64,000 nt of DNA from Tricholoma matsutake (GCA_026075535.2 AP026549.1:3844001-3908000); one strand, 5' to 3'; numbered from the stretch's first letter, positions 11,648 through 22,353 are shown. Program-made: numbers and translations. Notes: generated from the sequence alone by a model not told the origin.

Positions 11648-11731
11648 CCTGTGGATCAACTGGTTAAGCACTTGTTTGGTTTGTCATGTGATTCTTGATC
11701 ATGAGTTCTAGAGTTCAATCCCTGCTCTGAA
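11648..11731 (+). repeat. tRNA-like sequence near the right end of the TIR element
   Basis: GTGGATCAACTGGTTAAGCA contains an A box and GAGTTCAATCCC is a B box, separated by a longer than normal middle. It points outward to the right, mirroring the tRNA-like sequence at 9961-10034. Confidence 0.55.
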
Positions 11732-11834
11732 CAAGTTTATTTTGTAGGTACTTTGCGAAATTCATGAAGTCTGAAGCACTTGAAACTCATAAGATATCTC
11801 AAATTGACTTTCCATTATGGTATGACTTTAGGGT

Positions 11835-11945
11835 ACTGAGTCCCATTGGATTCCTGGTGAGTCCTGGTGAGTCCCACTGGATTCCTGGAGGATTCCTGGT
11901 CTTCCTGGTAGGACTACCCAGGATTCCTCCAGGACTCTGTGGGGG
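11835..11945. repeat. GGATTCCTGGTGAGTCC-type repeats in the right arm
   Basis: Tandem and interspersed copies of ATTCCTGG and GAGTCC(T/C)GGT are the inverted counterpart of 9767-9945. Confidence 0.75.
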
Positions 11946-11947
11946 AG

Positions 11948-12069
11948 TGTAAAGTTCAGATGATGTGCATACATCTGGGTTTTGGGCCGAAAAGGTTAAG
12001 GCTTGATAAGGCCTTAAAATATCCAAATTAACAATAATATTTGCAATTCTTATATACAGTCTGAAAAGG
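11948..12069. other. AT-rich spacer
   Basis: There is no gene or repeat that I recognise. The interrupted gag at 9662 does not obviously resume here. Confidence 0.4.
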
Positions 12070-12960
12070 GTATTTAAAGGACGGTAGCGTTGACAAATTT
12101 CAACAGTGCACTCAGAATTGAGCTTTCGAAATGTATGGTAGTAGCTGAACAAATAGTATACATATGTGAAATTTAATGAACAGCGATATCAAGTGTGATT
12201 GATCAGTGAAATTTAGAAAAGAGTGATGAAAATCCACCTGTTGTCCCAACACTTATAAAGGACAGTAGCGATGGCAAATTCTGCCAGCTATATCAGGATG
12301 GCCTCACTGATCAGCTGCTACCTGGAAGTGATTACTTGAGAATATTTGTAAGAATTGTGAGTATAGACCATAGAGTATCAGACTGGCAAACCTCTTGAAT
12401 TGGTAAAAGCATGGTGCATCAGAAAAATTTGCAAAAGATGGATAGAAAGCCACCTGTGGTCCCAACCTTTATAAAGGATGGCAGCGGTGGTGGATTCAGC
12501 CAGCTATATCAGGTGGGTTCTGCTGATCAGCAGCTGTCAGGAAGCAGTTGCTTCAGAAGTTCTGTAAGACATGCAGGAAAAGGCCTTGAAGCATCAGACC
12601 GACAATTCTGTGAAATTTAGAAAAGAGCGATGAAATTCCACCTGTTGTCCCAACGCTTATAAAGGATGGTAGCAATGGCAGATTCTGCCAGCAATCGTAG
12701 GAGGGTTCCGCTGATCAGCAGCTGCCTAAGAGCAGTTACTTGAGAAGATTTATATGAAGTATGTGAAAACATCAGATTGACAAACCCGTGGAATTGGTAA
12801 AAAGTCTGTAAGAAATGCTTGCACGGATCATATGCATCGGAAAGACAGGTCTGCAAATTTAATGACAGAATGAGCAAAAATTACCCATAGTCCCAACACT
12901 TGTAAGAAGGGGAAGTCTGAGTGACTTGCACCATAAGCACCAACATCAATATCTCTTGGA
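12070..12960 (+). repeat. Degenerate tandem repeat of about 190-240 bp that looks coding
   Basis: The phrase CCACCTGTTGTCCCAAC recurs at 12234, 12450 and 12638, with a weaker copy near 12883 and a partial unit at 12070. The first three units translate in the same relative frame to PPVVPT(L/F)IKD.S.G.F.Q followed by DQ.L.(G/K)S. Each also has a conserved CAGCTATATCAGG or similar phrase. Unit 3 has a stop. It may be a repeated exon of a decayed gene or a satellite that arose from coding DNA. No family was recognised. Confidence 0.65.
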
Positions 12961-13426
12961 CACTGTTCTCCGAATTCCATACATTACAAGGTATGTAGGA
13001 GAGATAAATCTGTGGCTTTAGAAAAAGACCAGATATATATCATCCAGAGCACCAATTCTGTCATTCATCAGTCATCAGTTGTCTGGACTCCATACCCTGT
13101 AAGATGGGTAAGTAATGTGAGCCCGCTTCATCCTTGTGAGAGCTGACCTGTGCAGGCATCGATCTGCTCTCTGATCAGTCACTCTAATTTCACTCGGTGG
13201 TTGTAAGAAAGCCAATTGCATTGCTAATCTACAGCTAGCTGGTATTTTATGATCCCCCCCTATTCAACGGTGCCTGCTTCAGGGCCTTTTGCTCCTTCAG
13301 TCTGGCTAGCGTGCTCTGTTTTGTTATGTACTGCATGATCATGTACAATGTAGCTTGGAAACACCTGGCTAATGGGGGAATCAGCTGCTGCCAATGGCTG
13401 GTACAGTGAAATCAATTCGTCGACAC
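12961..13426. other. Intergenic, no feature seen
   Basis: Short open frames only. The start of the leftward gene's 3' flank lies here. Confidence 0.4.
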
Positions 13427-14741
13427 CTACCAGTTCCACCAGTTCAACAGATCATCCACCTCATCCTTCTCCTCTGGATCATCTAAGAAGTCCAGGACAC
13501 TTTCATAAAATCGTTCAGAATCCATCACAGTGTCCGACCGACAGAACACTGAAGAGGATGATAATGCGAAGCGAAGCTGGTTAGATCATCAGTGATGGGT
13601 TACTGGCATGCTAACTCCCCACACACCTGCATGGCTACATAGGCCAGGGAGGTGGTAGTGACCTGGGTCATGCCATGGATATGAGCATTACCTGATCTTG
13701 TCGCCTTCACCTCTTTCTCTACCAAACTGGGTGAGGTAAAGATGTGCTTGAATGCCTGAACAAGACAGAGTCAGCAGCGGATGAGGAGGAAAAATGCATG
13801 CAAATCCAAACAAGAATCCAGCTTCTGAACAGCCCCTCCCAAGGGTTTTTGGGATCATACTCCTGGTCTGCGTACACCAGCATCGGCCACTGATCACCGC
13901 AGACAGGCATTTCACCACTAGAAAGTTTTTCACACACACTAAATGGGGAGATCAGCGGTGTAAACTGCATATGCAAAGGAAGGAACACTGACTCTGCATC
14001 ATTCCAGTCTAGACCAGCAGGACAGAGGAGGGCGCCGGTGGTGGGATGATGATAGCCCCTGTATGTCTTGACATTCTGGGAGAGGCGTGGGCGGACAGGT
14101 ATGCTGGGAGGGCTTATCCACTCCAGAACAACACCTTTCAAGCTCTTAGTATTGTCCAATCTTACGCTGGATATGCCCTTTTGAATCTTTAATGGATGAG
14201 AAAAGGTATGTAGATTCACAGAGCAATCAACGTACTAATTCTGTGACTGCCATGCACTCTTCATTAGAAGCTTCCATAAGGTGCGGGCACCATGCACAAG
14301 AGTTGTTGGAATGCTCTATGCTCTTTTCTGGCCCTGCAACATGGAAGAGTATTAGCTGAGAAGTAGATTAATCAATTATGATACTTGCTCGGGAGTGAGC
14401 GACTCTTCTACAACTTCCCCCTCCTCACCCATGTGAAGTATGCCATTGGTCAGCAATGCTTGGATGCTGCACATCACATGCACTGCTCGGCCAAAATGTC
14501 GCCCGTAATGAACTAAGGGATCACTGGCACAGCTGAGCGGTAGCATTAGAGCATGGCATGGTGGAAATACAATGGACACACAGCTTTTTCCTGTTCCCAA
14601 GCTTGAGGGCATTGACAGTTGTAGCATTGTCTGGAGGAGAGTTCTCATCCAGCATTGGGGATACAACAGGGGCCAAGGAGGATGGGGCCTATTGCTTGCT
14701 GCACCAACTTTTAATGACCTCACTGACTCAGAGTCTGTCAA
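13427..14741 (-). CDS. DUF6698-like protein, several exons, one possible frameshift
   Basis: The family is abundant in mushroom genomes and of unknown function. Blocks seen in order on the minus strand: DPLVHYGRHFGRAVHVMCSI near 14525, then EHRAFQQLLCMVP near 14310, LMEASNEECMAVTEL near 14260, SLKGVVLEWISPP near 14120, YRGYHHPTTGALLCPAGLDW near 14045, GDQWPMLVYADQEYDPKNPW near 13885, then HIFTSPSLVEKEVKATRSG, LRFALSSSSVFCRSDTVMD and DPEEKDEVDDLLNWW. The stop TAG is at 13427-13429. Introns with GT-AG ends fit near 14380-14330, 14227-14190, 13800-13750 and 13640-13580. Between CMVP and LMEAS the frame changes without an obvious intron. The start is uncertain, because the first ATG at 14741 lies inside a repeat. 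A divergent gene starts on the other side. Confidence 0.62.
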
Positions 14742-14808
14742 TCTGAGTCACAGTGCACCCTTGCTGACTCAGAGTCAGTCAATCTGAGTCATGGTGGGGT
14801 GACTCATT
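14716..14808. promoter_or_regulatory. Array of five TGA(C/G)TCA sites in a 41-bp duplication
   Basis: TGACTCA lies at 14724, 14765 and 14800, and TGAGTCA at 14744 and 14785. The first four form a 41-bp tandem duplication. This heptamer is the AP-1/Gcn4-type bZIP site. The array lies between two divergent genes, so it may control both. Confidence 0.5.
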
Positions 14809-14878
14809 CAAAGCCTAGCGGCCCATAAATGCCTGGCCAATTCAACCAACAAAGCCCAATTCAACACTTAGCATTGAA

Positions 14879-15855
14879 TTGAGCCCCTCACCTTCGTCAA
14901 GCAGTTCCTTTCTCCATGCCCAGGCATCCACAGCCACTGACAGTGACCACTGCCCCAATGTACCAGCAGATATTGCTCAACAAGGTATACAACTTGACAA
15001 ATGTCATCTGGTCCCTCGAGCCAGCTACACTGAAACTGACCAAATGGCACTGGTGCATAGCTTGGAGCCTTGCCGCTGCAACTCTGATGGCCATATAAAG
15101 GCCCATCCATGCAAGGAAGCATGTAGCACCAGGTGCACTGCGTGAACATCGCAAGCATTACCAATTCCTTGGGCCCAGCTGCTTGTGTCCATTGCTTCAA
15201 CAGGTTAGCAAAGACCCAGTCTTCACTGAAGCAGCCATATACATGCCAGTCTTTGGATGCTATGCCGGGGAGTACGTTGCCGAATGTGCAAACGGCCGAT
15301 GCGGATACATCGGTCAGTCTCCATCTGTACTGAAGAATGCAGTAAGTGTTTACAGCAGCCCAGTACCATTACAGAGGCTATATCAGGTGGTTGGCATTCC
15401 AGTGCAGATGTTTCCACCTTGAGGTAAGTTGGGAGGTTTCTCCAGAGCTCAAAGTACTTACCACATATTATGAAGAAAGCGATGCATTGCACCCTCCTCC
15501 CGCTCTACATCGCTGGGAATTAGAGTGCATCCCAAGGCCGTTGAAGCGGACCTACGCAGAAGCAGGTAAGTGAAGAAACATTTGAGCTAACCCTGGCCAT
15601 AGATTTAACTGCCGAAGTGCCCCATTCCATTGAGTACATGGATCTTGGTTATGAAACTGACTGGCGCAAATTCTTGAAGCTTGATTCCATGGATAGGCCT
15701 GGGCTAACGGAGGTGGAATTCTTCAGCCTGTTTGCCAAGTGCGAGGTGTGCTTGCTCATCACAATGCACCAAGCATTCCGTAGCCACTACTGCAGCCTGC
15801 AAAGGGAGGATGATTTGGAGCTAACTGACTGCAAGGAAGGAAGGCAGCATGGATA
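14879..15855 (+). CDS. Hypothetical protein with cysteine-containing blocks, spliced, possibly decayed
   Basis: No known function. The best-supported blocks are DPVFTEAAIYMPVFGC followed by AGEYVAECANGRCGY (about 15210-15312), RLYQVVGIPVQMFPP (about 15375-15420) and DRPGLTEVEFFSLF followed by AKCEVCLLITMHQAFRSHYC (about 15685-15800). I associate them with a multi-copy mushroom family. The pattern C-x2-C ... H-x3-C in the last block could bind a metal. Several GT-AG introns are needed to join the blocks (for example GTAAGT after 15422 and after 15567). An open frame from 14916 meets a TGA at 15096, so the N-terminus or the whole gene may be broken. It is transcribed divergently from the DUF6698-like gene. 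Confidence 0.42.
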
Positions 15856-16440
15856 AACTAACCATCATTTAGACTTCTTATTTCAATCATTTTGTATATA
15901 CCCTTCTAGATTTCAAATCAACTGTGTTGCATGGCCCTGCCCTCATAAAACATTTACCCCATCAGTTACATGGGGATGATCCTGAAAATAGGTGGCTCAG
16001 GAGCCCATCTATGCAAGGAAGCAGAAAATTATGAACATGCACACCACAAAGTCTTAGGGCTTTATTCTTCAATGCATACTAGTAGAATAAGGGTAAAATA
16101 ATGGTTAAGAGAACAAGAAGCATGCCTTACTTCCTAGCATACATCACAATGACCATGCATCAAAGGCTAGATATAATTAAATTTATCAATACTCATTTTC
16201 AACTATCATTAATGTCATATCTGGACTTTGACTGCTATGTATATGAGATGGTGAAAGCGACCGATGAAATATGTGGAATCAGTGGGGACCAACTTGAAGT
16301 TGGGAACTTGGGGACGAGCAGGCATGATGCATTTGAATGGCATATAAATTAAGGGTAGCTGCATAGGTACTGTTGTGTCATGGCCAAAGCAAAAAAAGAC
16401 AGCATGCAAACAGAGGCACAAATGGGCTGCCAAGTAGAGG
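15856..16440. other. AT-rich intergenic stretch
   Basis: An 83-codon open frame at 16101-16352 has no recognisable motif and is not supported. Nothing else is seen. Confidence 0.35.
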
Positions 16441-17330
16441 AACATGCTTGAGTGCACCTGGGCCAGGACATTTTAGCTGCCCGCATCAGATATAAGAAAT
16501 ATAAATACCTTTTGGATGGCTGAGGGATTAACTAAGCTAGAAAGCATGTCAGCTTTCAGTCTTTGATTATGTGCTGCCATACAGCTACACGTCACTTGCA
16601 CCAATTTCCTGGGCTCGAGTAAAGGGCGGGCGTTGCATACCTGACAGGGCAGAGTAAGAAGGGAGGCTCTCACCTTGGGAAGCCTGTCCGAGTCATTGCC
16701 ACTACTCATGCCAACACTGATGCATACCCTGAACGCCAAATGCTGCATCAGATATGGGAAGGATTAACAGCTTTGTCAAGATGAATGGGCTTTGGGATGA
16801 ACTAAAGTAAATAAAAAAATGTGTCAGTTCTCGATCGTTGATTGCCTGCTGTCATACAGCTACATGTTGCTTGCACCAATTTCCCGGGCTCGAGTAAAGG
16901 GCGGGCATTGCATATTTGACAGGGCAGGGTAAGAAAGGAGGCTCTCACCTTGAGGTGCCATCGGACGTGTTGAGAAGCTTATCATTACTGCTACATCAAG
17001 CCAACACCGGCGCATACGTGGAGGCGCATCCGCCAAGCAGCTTGACCGGGCACCCCTGGAACAAAGTACTTCAGCCAACCACGTCAGATATAGGAAACAT
17101 TGACACCTTTGTGGAGGTGAATGGGCTTCAGGATTAACTAAAGTAGAAAACGCATCAGCTCTCAATCTTTTATCAGCTGCCACCCTGTTGCTATGCGCTG
17201 CTTGCACCGATTTCCTGGGCACAAACAATGGACAGGCATTGTGTAACTGATATAATGGGTAAAGGGGATCTCACCTCGAGGGGACATCTGACACTTGGAT
17301 GTACTGAAATTCCTGTCCAGGACTCTAGGG
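16440..17330 (-). repeat. Two to three tandem copies of a gene-fragment repeat (left inverted arm)
   Basis: Copies start near 16530, 16800 and 17136. They share TTTC(C/T)(C/T)GGGC(T/A)C, AAGGGCGGGC, GACAGGGCAG and GGAGGCTCTCACCTTG. On the minus strand one copy reads RRCWLDVAVMISFSTRPMAP. This matches QRCWLDVMAML in the gene at 28771-30462, so the repeat is made from that gene's exon. Confidence 0.75.
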
Positions 17331-17381
17331 TGAGCTGCTGACAGGTTCAAGGGGCCAGAGGTAACCCAAATGTAGGGTTGT

Positions 17382-17427
17382 GTGACAAAAAGTCAGACAC
17401 AACTGGGCAGGTGACAAAAAGTCAGAC
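17382..17427. promoter_or_regulatory. Pair of GTGACAAAAAGTCAGAC boxes
   Basis: Two identical 17-bp boxes start at 17382 and 17411. Each contains TGAC-AAAAA-GTCA, an interrupted palindrome. They lie downstream of the TET/JBP gene in the left arm. Confidence 0.6.
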
Positions 17428-17790
17428 CTGCAGGGCCAGGAAGTAAGAGCAGCACATGCAGAAGTGAGGAAGGATGAGAGGGAGAACTTGAACAAGAAGT
17501 CGAGCACTGCCACTTCAACTTGAACTTCCCGTGACTTGTTTATAATTATGTAAGGGTGTAAACATGTCCTAATGTCACATCTGATCGAGATCGGACAAGC
17601 CTTCAAGCTTCAAGCTTCAAGTTCAGGCTCGGAGGTTCTATCAGGCCACTGGAGTCTCCACGTTCTCATTGTACTAGGAGCTAGGAAGCAAAAGACAATA
17701 TATTACTGAGCAGATGAATGGGTCCAATTGTAATTTTACATGAAGTAGCGTTGATTGCCGGTTTACTGGTACAATGCAGCAGCTACTAAG

Positions 17791-19323
17791 TTAGCTCTGT
17801 TGCGCCATTGCACGCAGCTCATCCATCATAGAAAACAAAGAAAGACCAAAATCCTTACATGCTGCCCTACGAACCTCTTCTGCTGCATGCTCGGCCACCA
17901 AAGATCCATTAGTGTAGCTCTCCTCCTTCTGAAACCCATGCTCAACCCATTGGAATAGACCACCAGCCGCGTACTGCATGAAGGAGTACCCAATCTCATG
18001 GGGTTGGATGGGGAGGTTCAAGTGGCTGATGACAGCCGAGGGAATGATGATGGACGTGCCTGGAGGAAACTCGATAACAATGCCACACTCCCATAGGATG
18101 AGGTGGCCGCCGCGTGTTGAATCAAACTTTCCAACATTGGTTATAACGCAGACTCTGAAGGCAAGGTTCCCCCAATCCGTATGCTGATAGCACCAAGTCG
18201 CTGGGCCGAAGTTGAAAGAAATTGCCGCCCAGATGCTATCCAGAAATAGGCACTCGAGGCCTTTGTCCTGCTTGTACAGGGCCCCAAGAGTTTCATGGTA
18301 ATATTTATAAAGCTTGGGGAACCAAGCTGCAAATCCACCATTCGCAAATTTGAAGATGCAGACAAAGGATGGGTAGCTGAGGAGTTTTTGTAAAACTCTG
18401 TGATTCGCTTGGTTGTGCGCGAGGTTGCCCAGGATCACTTGTCCACCACCAAATGATACACCAGCTGCCAGGGCTGGGAAAGACCCATGGCGATGATTCA
18501 AGTCCTTAGAATCAAAGGAGCATTGCTTGCTGGCCTCCTCCATCTCCCTCTCCACATCCGCCATTCCCTTCGACCATTTTTGCTCCTCTGGCTGGTTACT
18601 GTCATATGGCTGCCCAATGCCTACACAGAAAATCCGGCCAGCGTGATCCTCGATGGGGATTGATTTTCTGTCAAATTCAAGTTCCAGCTATAGGAATTGA
18701 CACAAAAGTGACTTAGCTTACCTGCCATCCCACTTTTGCAGCTTAAATTTGAAGCACAAGTTCTCTCCAACCAGATCATCCAACTTGTATGTGGTCTTAT
18801 CCTTCAACTCCTCAGTGTCGCATAGACCTATGTACCCAGGGGCTGAGATCAAAATATCCGTGAGATCGAGCTTGGCATCAATGGCCTTTGAGTTCGGGCT
18901 ATGCAATTTCTGGTGGGTGGCAGGCCAAACTTCATAAGCATGCACTCCGGCCTCATGCTCCTTCCGCTGCTCAGCTCTGTCACGCTTCCACTTTGCATGG
19001 CTCTGTTGCTTGTTGCTGCTGTACTTCTTACCCGCATTTTCCAGCCAACCAGCCGAGGTTGAAGTGGTTTCCCCTGGCACCGACTGGGGATCTGGGGGGA
19101 GATTGTGGTCATCCAAAGAAGTCAGTTTCTGAGTAGGTGAGGGAGGCAGAGTAGGCTCCGGCGTGGTGAGGGGAGAATCACTAAAAAGGCTGTGTCCTAT
19201 TTCCCCGCTGTCTAAATAGCCAAACATCTCCTCCCTTTTGATACTCAATGTGATTGCTGACTCGAAATCAAATGATGGGTCATGGGCACTGATGGGGGTG
19301 GGCCAAGGTTTGTCCTGTGCCAA
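17791..19323 (-). CDS. TET/JBP-like 2-oxoglutarate/Fe(II) dioxygenase, intact frame, altered 2OG-binding Arg
   Basis: Enzymes of this family oxidise 5-methylpyrimidines in DNA, using Fe(II) and 2-oxoglutarate. Two exons, 19323-18722 and 18667-17791, join at a GT-AG intron to give 492 codons without a stop (TAA at 17791). Residues 1-200 are low complexity and charged, then a KLDLTDILISAPGYIGL block. The catalytic domain has FNFGPATWCYQHTDWGN with His363 and Asp365 as iron ligands, GGHLILWECGIVIEFPPG, the second histidine His416 in ISHLNLPIQP, and EIGYSFMQYAAGG. The family normally has arginine about 11 residues after the second histidine. Here it is Gly427 (codon 17989-17991, GGG), while the right-arm copy has CGG. 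Activity is therefore doubtful. A box cluster lies upstream at 19544-19783. It is the only transposon-borne gene here with both an intact frame and a complete domain. Confidence 0.88.
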
Positions 19324-20513
19324 AGTATTTCAGCCAACTTTCTCTGATGTAAGAAATATTCATTCATACTTTTTTTTCCATATGAATGGATTTCGGGGTC
19401 AACTGCCAGTGAAGTAGAAACATCGGAAAGGGGATCTCACCTCGAGGGGCCATCTGACACTTGGATGGGTTGAAAGAGGTGTTGATAGGTTTAACTTGTT
19501 ACTTACCTGAACCTTTGTGTCGGCTGGGTGATCCATTGAATGAGTGATAAAAAGTCAGACCTGCAGGTGACCAGAAATGTAGGAGAGAACAGATGAGTTG
19601 TACAGATGATGTAAATATAGCGTTGAGTCTTCAAGGCGCCAAAGGTGACCCAAATGGCAGGTGGGAGGACTCAGAAGAAATCCACAGGCAACTTAAAGCT
19701 GAGGTTTGGAATCCAAGTCCAAATGTATGAGTAGGATTGAGTGACGAAAAGTCAGACTCAAGGCAGGTGACAAAAAGTCAGACCTGCACTGGGTGATGAA
19801 AAATGAGTAGGAGAAAATGGAGCGCGGAAAGAAGTGGCAAACTTCAAGTTGGAAGTACAAGGTCAGAAAGCAAACTTTGACATCTGACACCAGCAGACTT
19901 GGATAATCCCTGTACTAGTGGCAGTGCTCCAGAATGCCAGACCCTGGGTGCCTGCCAGTGAAGTACACCCCCAACCACTGTTCTACACCACTCAGGCTTT
20001 TGGAGTCTTCCTTCCATGCAAGTTGAACTTGTAGTTGAAACAATGTGTTGGAGCTGCAGTACAACATAGGACAAGCAAGTACAAGTGCATACAAAATGAG
20101 CTGGATCTGGAAGAAAAAAAACAATCCATAAACTTGAAATGAAGACCCAACCAGCGATGCGATGACAACTACTTCTGAACCTGAACAGGTTCCTGCTTGA
20201 ACTATCAGGGGGAACCATAAGCAGAAAGTATGAAATAAATGATGCACATGGTTGTACATGAACGGTGGGGAGATGAGGCTGGAATGAAAAAAATGTGCTG
20301 CTTTTTACTGCGACTCGGACTGAAAGATGGGAGACACAGTACTTACACAGGAAAAACAAAACTCTGAAAAGCTCGTTCAACAAGATAATAAGCATCATAT
20401 ACAACCCAAAGGCCTCCATGCAGGTTTCGACCATTCATTCAACTCAGTGGTCAGACAGAAGTTGGCTAAAATTGGCTATAGCAGATGGTTGTGATTGAAA
20501 AAGATAAAAATGC
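19324..20513. other. Spacer between TET/JBP and deaminase-like genes
   Basis: It contains the box cluster at 19544-19783 and, at 19430-19480, a copy of the GGATCTCACCTCGAGGGG repeat also present at 17260. A 196-codon minus-strand frame (19844-20434) has no supporting motif. Confidence 0.45.
19544..19783. promoter_or_regulatory. Three GTGAYRAAAAGTCAGAC boxes upstream of the TET/JBP gene
   Basis: Boxes start at 19544 (GTGATAAAAAGTCAGAC), 19741 (GTGACGAAAAGTCAGAC) and 19767 (GTGACAAAAAGTCAGAC). The last two form a pair 26 bp apart. The cluster is 220-460 bp before the TET/JBP start codon. Confidence 0.6.
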
Positions 20514-22353
20514 TTACCTATGGAGGAATTCAACGTCCTCATCAGGGTCTGGTATTGATACACTGCTACTGGCAGTTTTGATGCTCATGTTACTTTCGTG
20601 AGAGAGGTTACGGGTGTGTCCATGGCCAGTGTTCACCGATGAGTCACGGGCATCGAGGATTTCAAGTTGCTGATATACGAAAAGTTGAAATTTCTGTATC
20701 ATCGCCTCCAAAATATCACGAGGCAGCCACTCTGGCAATTCCACATCGTAAAGATTGGCATGACGACCATGGACTTTAAATGCCTGATCTGAAATATCCT
20801 CAATTTTGACAAGTTTTATCAACTCCCAGCAAACAGGACAGCATAGCTTTGACACCGAAATCCATTGATCATGAAACTTCAGTCTCTGCACAACAAGTTA
20901 AAATAATGAATTTAAACCTCAAGGTAAGTGGATCAAGTACCTGGCTAAGCTCTTTAGATTTGGGCTCGTCCTTCTCTTCCAAAGTTGCTACATTACAGTA
21001 GGCAAGAAAAGCAGCCAAAATAGCCTTGCAATGTGTGCCTCCAGGAAACTCCAATGATGACTCAGGGTGGGCACCATTCTTCACCAGGTTCTGGAATATC
21101 GAGAATATCCTAATCTGGTCTGTCCAATTGCCACTGGTATCAGCTCCAAGGACATGGTTTTTAACTTTGTGGATGTACTTTGCCATCATTATTTTATAGT
21201 TCACCGAATGGGCCTTCAATGTGTCCTCGATTAAACCCTCCATGTAGAGCCAGGAACCGATTCTCACTCTAGAGTGGGGCATAATGAGGAGATCAAGATG
21301 GACAGGTTCACTAGGTGGGAGACCACCAACATGTTTCTCCAAGGCATGCTGTGCTGAGAAGTGCCCAACAAATGCCATGATCCATTTCCAGACGGTCTGG
21401 AAATTGATCATGGTTATGTGCTGGATGGTCTGTAAATTGATTGTGGTTGTGTGAGATCTAGACACCTCTGTCTGCTCCTCGCCTTCCTCGCCATCCTCAC
21501 CATCCCCCTCCGTGTCATCCTCCCCCTCCTTGTCATCCTCCCCCTCCTTGTCATCCTCCCCCTCCTTGTCATCCCCCTCCTTGTCCTTCAAGGCAACTTG
21601 GCCAATGCTGCTCGCCGCCCTGCCGACACCATCTGCCACTTTGTCGACTTGGATGTCATCTGCCGCTTTGTAGACTCCACCCTCACCAATGTACAATGTG
21701 GCCCATTTGTTATATTCATCTTTCCTGAACACCATAGGAGGCAACATCTCACCCAGGAATAGAACTTGGAGATGTTCTTTTAATGCATTGGAGTGTGCAA
21801 TGCAGACAAGAGCATTGGCATAGAAAGTGACACCATGCACCAGATTTGACACATCCTTCATAAGTTGCCGGTCATCCTCTTTGAGTATGGCCTCCTTCTC
21901 GTCATCCTTCTTGAGTTTGGCCTCCTTCTGGCCATCCTTCTTCCTCGACCTCAGACGCTTCATGGATACCGATGATGATGATTTAGCAGCAATAGCGGCT
22001 TCCAACCTCAGGAGGGCACTTGCATAGCCAACCAGGATGGCCAAGAGGAAGTTGTGGAATGTTGTCACAGTATCCTTGCAGTATATCTCGAATGAGGCTA
22101 ATCGCTCCTTGGAGCATAGCACCTCTAAATATTTATCAGCCATGTCCTCCTTGTTCCAGGAGTACTTCACCAAAACTTTCATTCTCAAATCGTCCATTGG
22201 GTCAAGATATCGAGCCAGTCTCGGGTCACGAACAGGTTTGGTCCACTCATGCTTCTGGATTGACTTTGTCAAGGAGTCGGTTGCTTCGTCTAGCATGTGA
22301 AGAATCCCAAGCGATGACCAATGGAAAATCCATTGTTTCATTCTCTTCAACAC
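20514..22353 (-). CDS. Nucleic-acid deaminase-like protein (OTT_1508-like), catalytic Glu replaced by Lys
   Basis: The fold is that of zinc-dependent cytidine/nucleic-acid deaminases; this fungal branch has no tested substrate. Exon 22353-20941 joins exon 20885-20514 in phase 0 to give about 594 codons with no stop. The N-terminal half is helical (MKQWIFHWSSLGIL near the start). It is followed by an acidic DKEGEDD repeat (21511-21592) and a second helical region. The deaminase signature is split: GGTHCKAILA near codon 440 and VSKLCCPVCWEL just after the intron. The first motif is normally H-C-E. Here the proton-shuttling Glu is Lys443 (codon AAG at 21025-21027, one G-to-A step from GAG). The two zinc cysteines are present. 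Further 5' exons up to 22799 are possible; the start is not certain. Confidence 0.72.
21511..21592. repeat. 18-bp minisatellite inside the deaminase-like gene
   Basis: TCATCCTCCCCCTCCTTG is repeated about four times. On the coding strand it encodes the DKEGED-type acidic linker. Confidence 0.85.

Larger units (their letters stand above)
9663..11947. mobile_element. 2.3-kb terminal-inverted-repeat element without a transposase
   Basis: The left end CTCCCCCACATATTCCTGGA and the right end (reverse complement CTCCCCCACAGAGTCCTGGA) match at about 27 of 30 positions. Just inside both ends are runs of the same GGAATCC/CAGGACTC words, and further in a tRNA-like sequence pointing outward on each side. 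The middle carries a 150-bp tandem repeat and purine-rich GC-rich sequence. No long conserved reading frame is present, so it is non-autonomous. No clear target duplication was found. It interrupts a gag gene. Confidence 0.7.

Noticed and set aside
12070..12960. CRISPR array
   Set aside because: Repeat units of about 200 bp are degenerate, without short constant repeats or spacers, and the genome is eukaryotic.
19844..20434. 196-codon minus-strand open frame between the TET/JBP and deaminase-like genes
   Set aside because: No motif and no splice support; it overlaps repeats shared with other spacers.
21451..21762. Plus-strand frame with LPLLVI repeats resembling a membrane protein
   Set aside because: It is the antisense of the acidic DKEGED minisatellite in the deaminase-like gene.
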